From assembly GCF_963583255.1 (NCBI RefSeq), contig NC_084804.1, forward strand, positions 19,310,561-19,374,560: a stretch of DNA of 64,000 nt, read 5' to 3'. Below the pieces are notes generated by a model that worked only from the letters and a program-made list of their open reading frames with translations, searched no databases and was not told the DNA's origin. Position numbers and translations under genes: made by a program. Below, piece by piece: positions 12,046-24,431 of the stretch. This DNA comes from Pyrus communis (Eukaryota; Streptophyta; Magnoliopsida; Rosales; Rosaceae). Every line of letters begins with the position of its first letter. The stretch's first letter is position 1.

Positions 12046-12586
12046 GACTGGGATTTAATTTTTGGTGAACGAGGAGACACAAAAAGGAGAATTAGGTTGC
12101 CAGATAATGAAAATAGATTTTTATGACAACATAGATTTTTCCTTGGCTTTACTCATTTTTGGAGAGATTTTTCTATGTATTAAAAACATAAGAAGGTACA
12201 TTACATGTTATAATATAAGTTGAGTGACATTAAGAATTATACCATAAAAAATAAAAAAACGCAACAACCATGTCATTTCCTCATATTGTAAATTGTTGAA
12301 TATTTCAAAAATATTATTGAAATCTCCAACATAATATATAGCATATCACCCCGTTATTCGTAAACTGAACACGTACATAAATTTTCTCCATTTTTGGGGA
12401 AGGTTTCCTATTAGCTGTTGTAATATCTTGACTTCCTAGAAATGTTGCATATTGGAATTTTCTTCATATCGTTGGTTTGGTACACAAGTAAAATATCACA
12501 TCACTGATTCCACGCCACAAACTAAAATATGCCTTAATTAAGTATACTTTGAGCCAGTAGAACACTTCCAGTTTTCTCGAGGTTAT
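12046..12586. other. no gene recognised
   Basis: AT-rich spacer. I see no gene or clear repeat boundary. Confidence 0.4.
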
Positions 12587-13634
12587 GGGAGTGGGCATTT
12601 GAAACCGAAAACAGAAACCGAAACCCAAATCAAATCGAATTGCACCGAACGGTTCGATTTTGTAGTTTTGAAATTGAACTGCAAAGTAGGAAACGGTTTG
12701 GTTTCGGTTTTGGTTTTTGAAAACCGCATCAAAACCAAAACCACACCTCAAATTAAATGTCATGTTTTAATAGTTTGTTTGTTAGTGTCCATACTAAAAT
12801 GTCATCCTCAAATTTAGTATGGACTCAACCACAATAAAATGTCATCCTTTTTCACCCCCTATTCTTTTTCAACAATGATCACTTATCAATGCAGCCTTTT
12901 GAAGAGGAAGAGTTATCCTACATTTCTTTAGGAAACTGATATAGTGTGGTTAGCAACAATGTTCCAAGGATGAGCTTCAACCTTTGGTCTACTATCAAAG
13001 GTAAGATGTGAATTCTTGACGAAATTCTCCTTACTCTTCATAGGCTATAGCAGATGGTATGTTTTGTGTCAAGCTTTTCCAGAATCTCATGATCATTTAT
13101 TTTGTTGATTGTTCCTGCTGTGATGAATTTGATGATACATAGTTTAGAGGGGATTTGAAGGTATATATAAAGATCATGGAAAAGGTAAACAATTGCATTC
13201 TGTAGTTAAAACGCTTCGCTTGGCAAAGATTGTGAATGAGAACGGGCTTCCCATGGTTGTGTTGTGCACGTACTCGTATAGCCTTCAACTTCTAAGTTTT
13301 TCGATTATTCAGGAATAAAGTCTCTTTGTGGAATGGAGTCAAATTCTTGACCAATGGTGTAATTAACATGTAATTTTTTTGGTGCAAATTTACATACAAT
13401 TTTTTTGGTGTAATACCATGTTAGTGATTAACATGTAAAAGTGTAAATTTTAAAATGTACATTTTGTGTCAAAAACCAAACCAAAACCATTTGAAATCGC
13501 ACCGAACCGAACCAAATATTTTGGTTTCATTTCAGTTTTGGCTTCAAAACGTATCAAACCGCACGGTAAAAAGTTTCAATTTTGGTTGTAGTTTCACTCA
13601 AAATCGTACCGAATCAAACCATGCCCACCCCTAC
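12587..13634. mobile_element. hAT-like element with GGGGTGGGCA-type ends
   Basis: The left end GGGAGTGGGCA and right end TGCCCACCCCTAC are inverted. Just inside, 'aaaccgaaa/ggttttggtt' repeats occur at both ends. The flanks GAGGTTAT and TACGTTAT match at 6 of 8 positions, compatible with a decayed 8-bp duplication. No transposase is visible in 1048 bp. Confidence 0.5.
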
Positions 13635-14930
13635 TACGTTATTGGGTCATAGTTATAAAACATGGTTATTCTTTTAAGGGCGGTTGTCCAGATGCCATGT
13701 ACTTGGAGTTGCACACTAAAATAAAGGTTTCTTCCTCCAAAGCAGTGAACAACTGTGAAGTTGATTAGTAAGAGAACCTTAAAAAAGAATAAAAACGATC
13801 GAATAAACATTGCAGAAGTGTGTAAAGTCAAACTTAATTACTTAAAAAATGTAAAGACCAACGGAAGTCAACTATTGTTTATATAGAGAAAATAAACTTT
13901 AGCATCATATCAAGTAATTTAGTAATATTAAACCAGAAAATTTAATTTAATAACAGTTAGTCCCCATGATTTGAAAGAATCGTAAAAGGAGAAAAATCGT
14001 AAAGTCAACTAATTAAATATTTGATAACAGTATGTCCCATACAAAAATCATTAGAAAATAGAGTTGAGAAACAGCTATGCCAACTTAAAATTGTATTATA
14101 CAAAGAAACTTAAAATTGTATATGGCACGGTTAGAAAAAGATTTTTTTTTTTTTTATATGGCACCAAAAGAAACTTGGAACTTAAGAGGTCAACCAATGT
14201 AATAATAAATCCCATATACCAACAAAAACTATTAGAAATAAATCACTCGAGAACTTTAAAGTCCACTTCTTTATCTTCAAGTCAGCTCTGCCCCGAGGAG
14301 GGGAAACCAAACAGAGAAAATGAAATAGATCCGAGTCTTGACAAATAACAATTTGTAACTTAGTTAAATTAAGAATATTATGTTCACATGAGGTTCCGAG
14401 TTTAATTCTCCTACTCCAAACTAAAAGAATGTTGCTCAATAAATTTAGCAGTGTTTGTATTAATGTATTTATAAGACTTTACAAAGAATGTTGCTCAACA
14501 AATTTAGCAGTGTTTGTATTAATGTATATATAAGACTTTACAAATAGAGTTTGGATGAAGAATAAATTTTCAAAACAAACAGATAATACAAAAAAATTAT
14601 ACAAAACGTAACAAACTATATATAATGTGAACAATATCAGGTGCCTTGGCATTTATCGATAGATTGGGCAAATTATTGTACCATTCTCTCTTCCATGCAT
14701 ATTCAGTTTTCTGACATTTATCATCAAGGAAATTAGGTGGTCGATTGTTTAGCAAACTTTGGTGTTGATTATGTTGGGGTTCATTGGTGGGAATCTTGTT
14801 CGACATGTGCAAAGTCGGCTTTTGTTTATGATCTTTCAGGGCTTCCAAATTTTCGTTTCACTTAAGAGTTGTCTTAATTCATTTTTGTTTCTAATAGTTT
14901 CTACATTTTGTTAGGGTAAGGCTTCATGTA
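13635..14930. other. no gene recognised
   Basis: AT-rich spacer left of the LTR retrotransposon. It holds one tandem duplication (listed separately). The short open frames here have no family features. Confidence 0.4.
14424..14541. repeat. Tandem duplication, 59-bp unit x2
   Basis: Units 14424-14482 and 14483-14541 differ at only a few positions. The unit starts 'aaagaatgttgctcaa' and ends 'gactttac'. Confidence 0.85.
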
Positions 14931-15505
14931 TGTGGATGCAAATTTCCGCCTTCTTCTCCTTTGACGAAAATGCACTTGCAAAATAATAACATATAAGATT
15001 ATGGCCAAGAGCCACACACACCCACGATGAATAGGGGGCTTTGACCGAAGAATCTCTGATGCCAAAGTTACAATTTTAGAGAGAAAGTGTTTAGGGATTT
15101 TTAGGGATAGATTGGACTTAGCTTTTTGGAGAAAAATGGGACTAAATATAGGGGTGTGGCCAGCCTTATTTGGAGAAATAAGGATCGGATACTTATGGTG
15201 GTTTTTTTTTAAATATAATTGCAAGATATTATGTCAAATAATATCTTGCAATTAATTTGGTAATTAATCCCAATTAGAATAAGGAAATTGGGAGTTACCT
15301 TTTGAGTGAGGATTTGATGAGGAGCGATGAGAGAGATTTGAATAAATATACTATTTTGATCGCCTTTGACTCTTCCTTGATTGACTCGTTATTGTCCGTT
15401 GCATACGCGTGGGAATCCTGGTGTGCCTTGAGGGTAATTTTGTCCTTTTAACCCAAAAGTCCACTTGTTGCCTCCATAATTTTCTAGTTTATTTTTTGCT
15501 CCACA
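14931..15505 (-). repeat. 3' LTR of the Tat-type element
   Basis: On the minus strand it begins TGTGGAGCAAAAAATAA and ends in CATCCACA, so it has TG...CA termini. It matches 23508-24029 along its length with many substitutions and a few indels, so the insertion is old. Confidence 0.85.
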
Positions 15506-15521
15506 GATGCCCCCACACCTA
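15506..15521 (-). other. Polypurine tract of the Tat-type element
   Basis: The minus strand reads AGGTGTGGGGGCATC directly before the TGTGGAG start of the 3' LTR. This is the right place and composition for the plus-strand primer. Confidence 0.6.
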
Positions 15522-15689
15522 TTGGGCTGCTCGCATGAAAGGGCAGCAGGTGTAGAGATCTTCCCTTACTTTAGGAAATGTAAGTTTGTTTCCTATTTTG
15601 ATGTTGAGTCCCACATTACTTGGAAATTAGATCCTTTTAGGAAAGGGAAATAAATCACTTCTAAAGTCTATTTAAGTCTACCTTAAGTA

Positions 15690-17760
15690 GATGATTAAAT
15701 CAACTTCAGAGAGCAATTTATTTTACCTTATAAGAGAGAAAAAGTTAGAGGATATTTGTTCCCCCTCCTTTATCAATCTTCTACACTTGCTCGTGCCAAT
15801 GACTGTCTTTCCTTGCTTTCTTCATCTTCTCCACACCGCACCGAGGTATGAAAATTTTAATTTTCCTTGTCTTCTTCTTAGATAGTGTTGTCGCGAAGCA
15901 GCCGTTGAGGTGGTGCGGCACGTCGGCTTGTAGGGGCCAGGAGTCGGCTCGGCATGGGCCGAGGAGTGTTGTGGCATGGACCACGGCTTGGGTTGCTCAA
16001 CTTGGCTAGAGCCAGGCAACTATGTAGTTGGGGCCGCCGATTGAAGTGTTAGGGCGTAATGCTCCGTGAGTCGCATGGCTCATGGCCTTTGGGCTCTTAG
16101 ACCTGACGCAGGCCAGGCCAGCGATTGAGAAAAATGAAGAGGTTGCGAGCCTTATGGGCTGCTGGAATGCTAAGTTTGAGAGAAAAAAATGAAGGAAAAG
16201 CCAGCATGGGTTGAGCTCTCCCGTTGAGTACCGTGAACGGCGTGAGCTGTTTAGTCCTCTTCACTGGGAGAAATGTGGGCTGCTTTCTAGAGATGAGATA
16301 AAGAAGATCAAGGCGGATGCATTGGCTCACCCAATTGCTGTCGTGGAACCTACTATGAATAAAGGTGGAAAAAAGAGATCATCCCAGCCTGCTCAAGAGA
16401 TGCGGGTTGAGAAAAAATCGAAGAGTTCCTCTGCTACTTGTGAGGGTTCACCTATTATCAAAAGGCTTGTGATTGACTTGACTTCTTCCAATGGGAAGAA
16501 AAATGAGGTTGCTAGATTTGAGCTTGTGGCGTCTGCCATGTCGAATAGCTAGTACGATTGCTGACAAGATTACTCAATGTAGAGGTTCTGCCATGCCCCT
16601 AGTTCCGAAGTTTGTACCAAGACATGTATTAGCAGCTAAGTTTGGTTCATTATTAGAGAAACTTACTATTATGAAGAGCGATAAGGTGGACTCTGCTGCT
16701 AAAGTGGCACCAAGGCCTACTCTCTTTACTGTTAAGGCTAATTCGTCTGCTGAGAAAGAGAAGACTGCTCGCGTGGGCAATTGTGCCTATTTCTGGAGAA
16801 GCAACTGAGATTTGTTCGCTCTTGAAACCATATCTGCTTGAAGACATGGACGTGTGTGCCAAGCTTGTTGATGGCGTTAAATGGGTTGTTTGCCCAAGTT
16901 CCTTTGTGAAACATATGACCGAATATAAAATGACTGCTCTGCTTGCTAAGATGCAGAAAACGGCAATTTTGGCAGCCGGGTTTACGCCCCTTAACCAAAA
17001 ATATACCAAGGATGCTAAGGAGGTGGCAAAGACTATGGAAGTTGAAGCTTATTCCTTTACCGAGAAGATTAAGAGGTTGGAGTCTGAGCTTGTTGCTTTG
17101 AAGGGGTCTAATATCTCTGTCCCCATTTCTCTGCAGCTGAAAATCACTTGCCAAGAGATCGTTTCTTTGAAAACTAGGCTTAACGTGATCCAAGTTAAGT
17201 ATAAAAGGGCAGAGAAGAAGATTAGATATTACATACCTCAAATTCAAGATCTTGAGCGTTCTGTTTTCTAGCTTCATTCTACTACTTACGTAAATGATAA
17301 AGAGTTGATTGCTGCTTATAATCAAGTGATCCAATTCAAGAAGATTGTCGATAGGCTTGAACCTTAAACTCCAAGTATTGGAACTCCAAGGTGCACTAAA
17401 GATCAACGAAAGTCTAAAGAAATAAGTGGATAAGCCGTAGCGCGTTTGTATTGGTTTGCTCAAAGAGAACAGGCAGCTGAAGGGTGGGAAGGCTAAGCTC
17501 GAGGCTTCGCTTGTTCAGAGTCAAGCCAATTTCTATAAGCTAGGTGCCGTCTAACTTTGAGTTTGCTGGAAAAGACTTTGAGACCTTATCTATTTCTCTG
17601 GAAGACTTGATTGCCTTTTGAGGCTTTCATTGGTGAAGTAGTCAGATAAGTTGGTGCCCAGGTTGGGGCAGCCGGGGGTAAAACGCCGGATGATGCCGCT
17701 GCTGAGAACGTGGCGGCTACTGAAGGTGTGGTGACCGAGTAGTCATGGGATGTCCAGGCT
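15690..17760 (+). pseudogene. Antisense extra ORF of the Tat-type element, broken
   Basis: It lies on the strand opposite to gag-pol, between integrase and the 3' LTR. A first part near 15690-15845 may be an upstream exon, with a GTATGA donor-like site at 15846. Open stretches then run 16211-16552 and 16783-17271 in shifted frames. The second encodes a mixed region with LPISGE-like and CAKLVDGV segments followed by a coiled coil (about 17040-17270: EKIKRLESELVALKG, LKTRLNVIQVKYKRAEKK). Coiled-coil-like coding continues with stops to about 17760. The product has no known enzymatic function. It is clearly degenerate here. Confidence 0.6.
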
Positions 17761-19181
17761 ATTGAAGAGTAGTCTTCTAGGTAGCCTTTCGGATTTTCTT
17801 TGTTTTCCTTGTTGCGTTTTGCTTTGGTTGAACTCTTTCGGATTTTGCAATTTGTTTATCAATTTTGCTAGAAAATTTTATTAACTTGCTTCCTTCGCTT
17901 TTCTTCATGTTCACTTCTTTTGTTTATGCCCAACCTTTGATCTTTAGACCAGCAGCAGGTGTGCTTTTTTTTTCTATAAGTAGACAGGCCCGCATAGCTT
18001 ATGCAGTTGTAGGTGTTACTGTAGAACTTCTACAAAGTTGTTAGCCATATCGTCTATAGCCGGATGCCTTACTTATAAAAGAAGATGAGTCCGTGTGGGC
18101 ACTTGGCTACTAACTTTGGCTTTCTTCAATCCTTTAAGCTATGTGGCCTGCATCATAACATACTAAAGATTTTTGGTTCATGAAATTCGCTAACCTTTCG
18201 TATCAAAAGTACATGGTTGTATGGAATTTCGTAAGCAAAGGTCCAAGAAAACTCCTTGCTTTTATGTAACCAATTCCGTGGGTTGCGTAACAAGTACCAC
18301 AACACTTTAGGAATTTGTGTAGATCTAAACGATCATTTCACGCTTGGTAGAGTTGAAGCTTATCGACTGTATAACATGTTGGCATTAGATAAAGCTTTGT
18401 ATATGCATGCTAACTTGTTTAACCTTTAAAAAAAAATGTGCGATTGTATAAGTTTACCGCTGCATACTACTCAAAGGGCAAGCCGTAGGCAGCCTTCTGG
18501 AAACTGTAGGCCACCTTAGTGCACTTGGTAGTAGCTTTGGGGTTCTAGGGTAGTCGTCCATAGGGTGTATTGTGTAATGTGCCACCTCCGTCTTTAAGGC
18601 TCGGTTCCCCACGGATTAGGCCAAGAGACCTAAAATCCTTCAGTTAGCTAAACCTTGAAAAAGACCATTATGGCTACTTATAAGAATCCCGGCGCAAGCC
18701 ATCATGGCCCTAGTTATACCAGGGTAGCCCGACTCATCCACGTCTAGATATTCAGAGTGTAAAGTTTATCCTCCCGTAGTGGAGAGCAAACCCATATGGG
18801 TGTTGGGGAATTAGTTTACCCTCTCGCACTAGAGAGCATGGTTGGTCTTCATGAAGGCGCAATTCATGCAATAAGTCCTTAAAAAAGGCGCGATCTTCTT
18901 TTGAAATGCATGAGTGATAAGTTGTTGTAAGCATGCAGCCGAGCCAAGTTGTAGATTACTTATGCATTCCTCTTTGAAAAACAAGTGAAACGAACGAAAA
19001 CATAGTTGTAAGGTAGGGATTGCATAACAACTGGATAGTCCTCGGCATACGAGGTAGTGCCCATCGAGTTGCTTGAGTTCTCAGGCTTTGATGTAGCAAT
19101 AGGTCACGCATGGTACTTCCTCAGATTGTAGGTGTTCCATCTTTTTAGAGCATTCTCTGCGGGCAATAATGAAGGCTTTTC
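17761..19181. other. Non-coding interior of the Tat-type element
   Basis: Sequence between integrase and the antisense ORF. It has no convincing frame on either strand and is likely untranslated element DNA holding the 3' ends of both transcription units. Confidence 0.5.
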
Positions 19182-20030
19182 TTAGGACTGGATCTCTAGG
19201 TTGGAACTTTCGAATCTTAGCCCTTTTGTTATGGTTGGAGATGAGCTATTATTGGTTGGCTGCAAGGTAGTGATGACCTTCTCGCATTTTTCCTCTGCCA
19301 GATCTAGGTTTGTGGCCATCTCATTTCTGTTTTGTTCGATGCTTGGTAGTAGAGTGTTGATACTTAGCACGATGACATTTTTGAACCAATTGCCAAAAAG
19401 GAAGGAGTTTCACCTGTTGCTTGTTGTTTGGTTATGTGATATGCTCATAGACATCCGAGAAGTTCGTTTGGCCATTTTTCCTTCTTGTCGGAGAATTATC
19501 TTGTTAGATGCTTTGGCCTGCCCATTAACTTGGGGATATCTCGGCATGGACATGCATTGCTTAATGCCATATTTTTGGAAGAAATTTGCCAAATTTTTCC
19601 TACGAATTGCGGGCCATTGTTTGTGGTAATGGATTAAGGGATGCCAAATCGGCAAATGATGTTCCTCCATATAAAGCGCTCTATGTTCGTCTAAGTTGTG
19701 GTTGTCATGGGCTCTGCTTCCACCTACTTGGTGAAGTAGTCAGTTGCCATGATCATCAAGCGTCTGCCTCTAGTAGCAGGAAACATTGGCCTTACCAAGT
19801 CGATTGCCCACTGCATGAAGGCTAATGACTCGTCTGCGGGTATAGTTCGCTGGTAGGCAATGCTGGTACCGGCTTGTAGCGTTGACAGTGGTCACACTTT
19901 TGTACTAACTCCTTAACATCTTGATGCATAATAGGCTACTAGAAGCCTACGTTTAGAGCCTTCTGTACTAAGGATTGGCCTCCGGAGTGATTTCTACAAA
20001 CGCCTTCATGGATTAAGCTCAGAACCTTTA
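19182..20030 (-). pseudogene. Integrase remnant (Ty3/Gypsy)
   Basis: Minus-strand reading gives the zinc-binding H2C2 segment (HEGVCRNHSGG ... CDHCQRYKPVPALP, about 20010-19862). The catalytic core follows, with WAIDLVRP and TDYFTK (about 19830-19730), then the PRYPQVNGQAKASNK segment near the catalytic Glu (about 19540-19500). The conserved DNG of the middle motif reads NNG, with a stop just before it, and a frame change follows. The enzyme cannot be active. Confidence 0.85.
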
Positions 20031-20399
20031 GGTCGTCGGGAGATGCTAAGCAACGGAGATGTGCTCCAGTGTAGGATCTTTAGACTAAAATTCTGTTCCA
20101 CATGTAGTAGTGTGCTGCCTTTGTTTGGAGCTTTCTAGACTCCAATCTTTCCATGGGGAATGTGCCATTGACTAGGTAGTCTATAATGGAATCTTGTCAG
20201 TTTGGAGTTGTACTAACCTATGACACCTCGGCTGCTAGCTCCACCTCTATAATTGGATACTCCACTAGAATAAAGCGTTTGAGTTGGTGGTCGAGGGCGA
20301 AGCCTAGGCTGGCTAACGCGTCTGCGTAGGCATTGTTTGCCCATAGAACTTGAGTGAGGGTGTAAGTTTGAAACGCCTCAAGTTGTTTTTGTACATTTT

Positions 20400-21353
20400 T
20401 TTATGTACTATGCCATCTTTAGATGTTTTGCCCTGTACTCCCCAATAGTCTGGCTGGTGATTAGCTAGGAATCAGAATAAACTGCAAGCTTTTTCACCGC
20501 CAAGTCTTTTCCCATTTTGAGGCCTGCTAATAGGGCTTCGTGCTCTACTTTGTTGTTGGATTCTTTGAAGTTTAGAGTGATTGCCTGCTCGAGCATCGAA
20601 CCGTCTGGGGTGACAAGGATCACGCCTACTCCTGAACTGCCACAAATCTCAATTGGGTGATGCAGGCATGGCTAGGGCATGCTCGATTGCCTCCGAGGCA
20701 TCGTTGGGTCACTCTGTTGCATTGGGCGCAGTAGGGAATCATGAGGCTGGGGCCATGTTGCATGTAGTAGGAGATGCTCAACTGCCAGTATTGGGCCACT
20801 CTAGAGCTAAATTATGGAGCAAGGGTTGGCTGGGGGTGTAGTAGAAGGTGGTGCTTAATTGCTGGTATATGTTGCTCTTATGTAGAATTTTTTGGGGCGA
20901 TGAGGACAAAACTTGCTTCCCAGTGTGTCATTCTAGTGTTCATCTGTCCTTGGCATGCCTTTTGGGCTAAGTTGTTGCGTTCATCAGAAAATTTTGCATC
21001 CGCTAGTGCCTATGCCTTTATCATCTCGCATTTGGATTGGGCAAAATAGTGCATCATGAAGATGATTGCTTGCGTCTGAAGGTATAACTTGACTTTCCGG
21101 GTTGAAACAATTGTCGCCAAAGTTAGCTTTTGAATTTTTGGTAGTCGGTTTGCACATCGAGAAAAGCTTTTGAACTATGGAATATAGGTAGTTGGGTCCC
21201 CAGCTATTCTCTTATGAGGGTAGAGCTTATTGCTGCTTCAAATACTGTCAAACATGTGAATAAGTCATCCGTTGCTTCCTGTTTGGATAATAGGGATATG
21301 ATGTCAGGTATTTCTTCAAGTCCTTAAATGCTTTCTCGCACTCGTTGTCATGT
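20400..21353 (-). pseudogene. RT tether and RNase H remnant (Ty3/Gypsy)
   Basis: The minus strand of about 21353-21000 reads like the end of reverse transcriptase and the connection (CEKAFKDLKKYLTS, then a YFAQSKCEMIKA-like segment). About 20650-20400 reads as RNase H: SGVGVILVTPDG with the first acidic region, NNKVEHEALLAGL with the catalytic Glu, and LAVYSDS with the next Asp, followed directly by a stop. About 350 bp between them is unrecognisable. The fingers and palm of the reverse transcriptase are absent. Confidence 0.75.
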
Positions 21354-22200
21354 TCATCTTGTTGCTCTTTTTCGATTGAGTACAAAATATGGCTCACGTT
21401 GATTGATGGACCGTAAGGGTAAACGGTTGAGTAAGGTTGCTTGTGTGGTCAGCCTTGAATCTCCTTCAGAGTAATAAGGGACTTCATATTCAAGATCGCT
21501 CGAATTTGCCTTGAATGTGCATCGGTGAACCTTATCCCAAAATCCATGCTTCTCTGCTAGAGCGAAAGAGTTTGCCAGAGTTAGATCTTCTTTCATGAAT
21601 AATTCTTCGAACAGCAGGTGGTTTGCTGAGAGTCTTTTTTGGAAGGCTGCATTAGTTATTGAGTCGTTACATAAGACTATCTTTGCCTTCTCTGCTTTGA
21701 ACCTCTTCACATAGTCGTAAAGCGACTCCTTTGGGTTCTTCTTGACATTGAACAAGTGGTTGGACTTCTTCTTGATAGAGTGATATGATGAATATTCTTT
21801 GGTGAAAACCAAAGAAAGTTTGTCGAAACTCTAGATGGATTATGGCGGCAAGGTGTAGAACTAATCTTGCGCTTCGCCTTGTATAATGGTGGCGAATATC
21901 TAGCACATGAGATATTCGTTGTTTTAATAGAGCATGAACGCGCTTCAGTAGTGTTTTAGGTGTCTCTTCGGGTCTCTATCCCCTTTGAAGGATATGAAAG
22001 TGGCATGCTGAAGTTGCGTGAAGGGTTTGCTTGCTTAATCTTATCCGTGAAGGGTGACCTAGTTATGTTGGTCATGTCCAATCGTAATGCCTCGTCAATG
22101 ACCTTGTTGCCTTGGAAATCGGTCAATAGCTCGGTTAGGATCCTCACTACTTCTTCTTGAATTTTCCTTTGTTAGGGGTAACAGAGCTTTCAGTTGCCCC
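21354..22200 (-). pseudogene. Gag remnant (Ty3/Gypsy, Tat-type)
   Basis: The longest open part (21812-21354) reads as a retrotransposon gag domain with KESLYDYVKRFKAEK and DLTLANSFALAEKH. Upstream gag sequence continues in other frames to about 22200. It lies directly next to the RT tether, which shows that protease and most of RT were deleted. Confidence 0.7.
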
Positions 22201-23485
22201 CGGTCGTGACCTACTAGTCCAAGCTGCTTTTCCATATGTTCGACTCATCTATGTCGTGGCTGCAGTGCATGTGGTACATTCCTAGCAGGTGAGCAAATTT
22301 CTCGCAGGCTACCAGTTGAACTTGAGCTTGATTGTGTGACCACTTCTCTTCATCCTTTGTGTTGCCTACTCTGATGTGAGGTGAATGATGCTTTTTGCGG
22401 GCTTAGTGCTAAGATGAGAATATACGCTATCTCGGGAGTCTAGTAGGGAGTGTACACTGCCAGAACGCTTGGTTCATGATTGGTTAAGTGGCTGCCTGCA
22501 GGGACGCTGCTGGAGAGGTCGTTGTCTACCCTTGTCCTACTTCGGGACACCTTGTCTGGGGCACATTGCATCTTGGTGCGTTGTAAGAGCTAATTCATCA
22601 ATGTCATTTGTTATGCGAGGGATCTTGTCAACTCTATGACTTGTCAAGACAAGTGTGGTTCACTATTTGGGTTGGAAGAGCTTGGACATTATGCATCTCC
22701 TTGAGTAGTGGAAGTGTAATGGACTCTGGGCACGAGATTTGAGTTGGGATATGTCAAATCTGTGAAAAAAATAGGATGAAAATACCCCCGGTTCAACTGT
22801 CAGTCCAGAAATATGAAGCTGGGACGGTTAAACCGATCTTAGATCGATTTGGGCTGCTTGGAAGGCTATGGGGTGATTCGGACATCGGGTTGGACTGTAA
22901 GAACGAGTTGGGCCACAAGTACGGGTTGGGCCACTTGAGCGCATGGGCGCTAGGCTCTCCTCGGTGCGGCTTGGGCATATGAGTCCTGGGCTCGGCTTTG
23001 GAGCGCACTGGCCTTGGGCCTGTGAGTGCTAAGCTGCTTCAATTGCTACAACTGCCATCACAACACCGTGGGCTTGTTGAATATGGGCTGCCTTGAGCTG
23101 GGCTGGCTGCTTTGTGGCACGGGCTAGGGTCTGCTGCTGCGAGGTGGCCTGCTCACCGTGGGTAGTGGACTCACCTAGGGCTTTTGCCGTGGTTGCTACC
23201 ATGGTGATGCCTCGTGGTGGTGGTATTGCTCTACTAGCCGTCGCGTTGAGCCTCGTGGTAGGGTTACGTCACGATCTCCATCACTTGGTCCAAATCCTTG
23301 AACGTAGGAAGTTCCGTTTGCCGTGGTTTCCGAATTTCTAGTCATTGTACTTTTCTTTTACGTTTATTCAAAGAATTTTATAAAAAAAAAAAAATTCTAG
23401 AAATAAGAACGTACGAAAAATCTACAAATGAACAAGAAATGAGAAACTTTGAATGCGAGAGTTTTCTTTGAGTGTGTGAATCAAG
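22201..23485 (-). other. 5' leader region of the Tat-type element
   Basis: G+C-richer DNA between gag and the 5' LTR. Open stretches on the plus strand (22776-22982, 23093-23341) have no family features and I take them as non-coding. Confidence 0.45.
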
Positions 23486-23507
23486 ACTCTCAATGAAAAC
23501 ACCAATT
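23486..23507 (-). other. Candidate primer-binding site of the Tat-type element
   Basis: Directly inside the 5' LTR the minus strand reads TTGGTGTTTTCATTGAGAG. The position is right for a primer site. I do not assign the tRNA. Confidence 0.45.
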
Positions 23508-24029
23508 TGTGGATGAAAAATTCGCCTTCTTCTCATTTGATGAAAATGCACCTGCAAAATAATAACACCTAAGATTATGGACAAGAACCTCACCCACCCA
23601 CGATGAATTTGGGGAGGGGGGCTTTGACTGAAGAATCTCTGATGCCAAAGTTAGAATTTTAGAGAGAGTGTAGTGTTTAGTGATTTTTAGGGAGATATTG
23701 GACTTTGCTTTTTGGAGAAAATAGGGACCGGGCACTTATGGAGGTTTTTCTTAATATAATGACATAATATCTTGCAATTAATTTGAAAACTAATCCCAAT
23801 TAGAATAAGAAAATTGGGATTTACCTTTTGGGTGAGGATTTGATGAGGAGTGATGAGAGAGATTTGAATATATATCATTTTGATCACCTTTGACTCTTCC
23901 TTGATTGAGCCATTATTGTCCGTTGCATGTGCGTGGGAATCCCGGTGTGTCTCGAGGGTAATTTTGTCCTTTTAACCCAAAAGTTCATGTGCTGCCTCCA
24001 TAATTTTCTTGATTATTTTTTGCTCCACA
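23508..24029 (-). repeat. 5' LTR of the Tat-type element
   Basis: TGTGGAGC...CATCCACA on the minus strand. It is paired with 14931-15505 and slightly shorter through internal deletions. Confidence 0.85.
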
Positions 24030-24266
24030 ATGAACCCTCTAACTTATTATATCTTTATTTTTCTTTCTTCTTCAATATTCACAACGTTGTCTTTTTCCAT
24101 GATAGCAATGTTGAAGTGAAAGTGACATTGTTGTTTTAATTAATTAAAAAAAAAGTTTTTTTTTTTTTTTTTTTTTTGGGCTAATTACTCCAAAATTAGT
24201 TGGACTAGATTAAATATTGCTGTTGTAGGACTCTATTACTAGTGAGTTACTTCTAATTATCTCTAT

Positions 24267-24431
24267 GGGTAATGTTAGCTAGGGGCATCAGATTTTGTAA
24301 ACCAAATGATGTGATTGTTGATAATTGGATTATCAATTAAGTGTTGATGATTAACATACTTATTTCTTATTGGTGACACATCATTTGGTTTGCAAATTTG
24401 GTTTAAAATTTTGATCTTCCTAGCATTATCC
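24267..24431. mobile_element. Small MITE, 165 bp
   Basis: The ends GGGTAATGTTAG and (inverted) GGATAATGCTAG, and the inner inverted copies of AAACCAAATGATGTG, define a fold-back element. The flanks TATCTCTA and TATCTCTT match at 7 of 8 positions, in keeping with an 8-bp target duplication. Confidence 0.65.

Larger units (their letters stand above)
14931..24029 (-). mobile_element. Ty3/Gypsy LTR retrotransposon, Tat-type, decayed
   Basis: Two directly repeated LTRs (14931-15505 and 23508-24029) bound a minus-strand element. In its own 5'-3' order it has: the 5' LTR (the right one), a leader, gag (about 22200-21354), a reverse-transcriptase tether with RNase H (about 21353-20400), integrase (about 20030-19190), a long non-coding stretch, an extra ORF on the opposite strand (about 15690-17760), a purine-rich tract and the 3' LTR. 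Flanks ATGTA and ATGAA are a 4/5 match to a 5-bp target duplication. Protease and most of the reverse transcriptase are missing, and all frames carry stops. An antisense extra ORF between integrase and the 3' LTR is a known trait of Tat-lineage plant elements. Confidence 0.85.
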
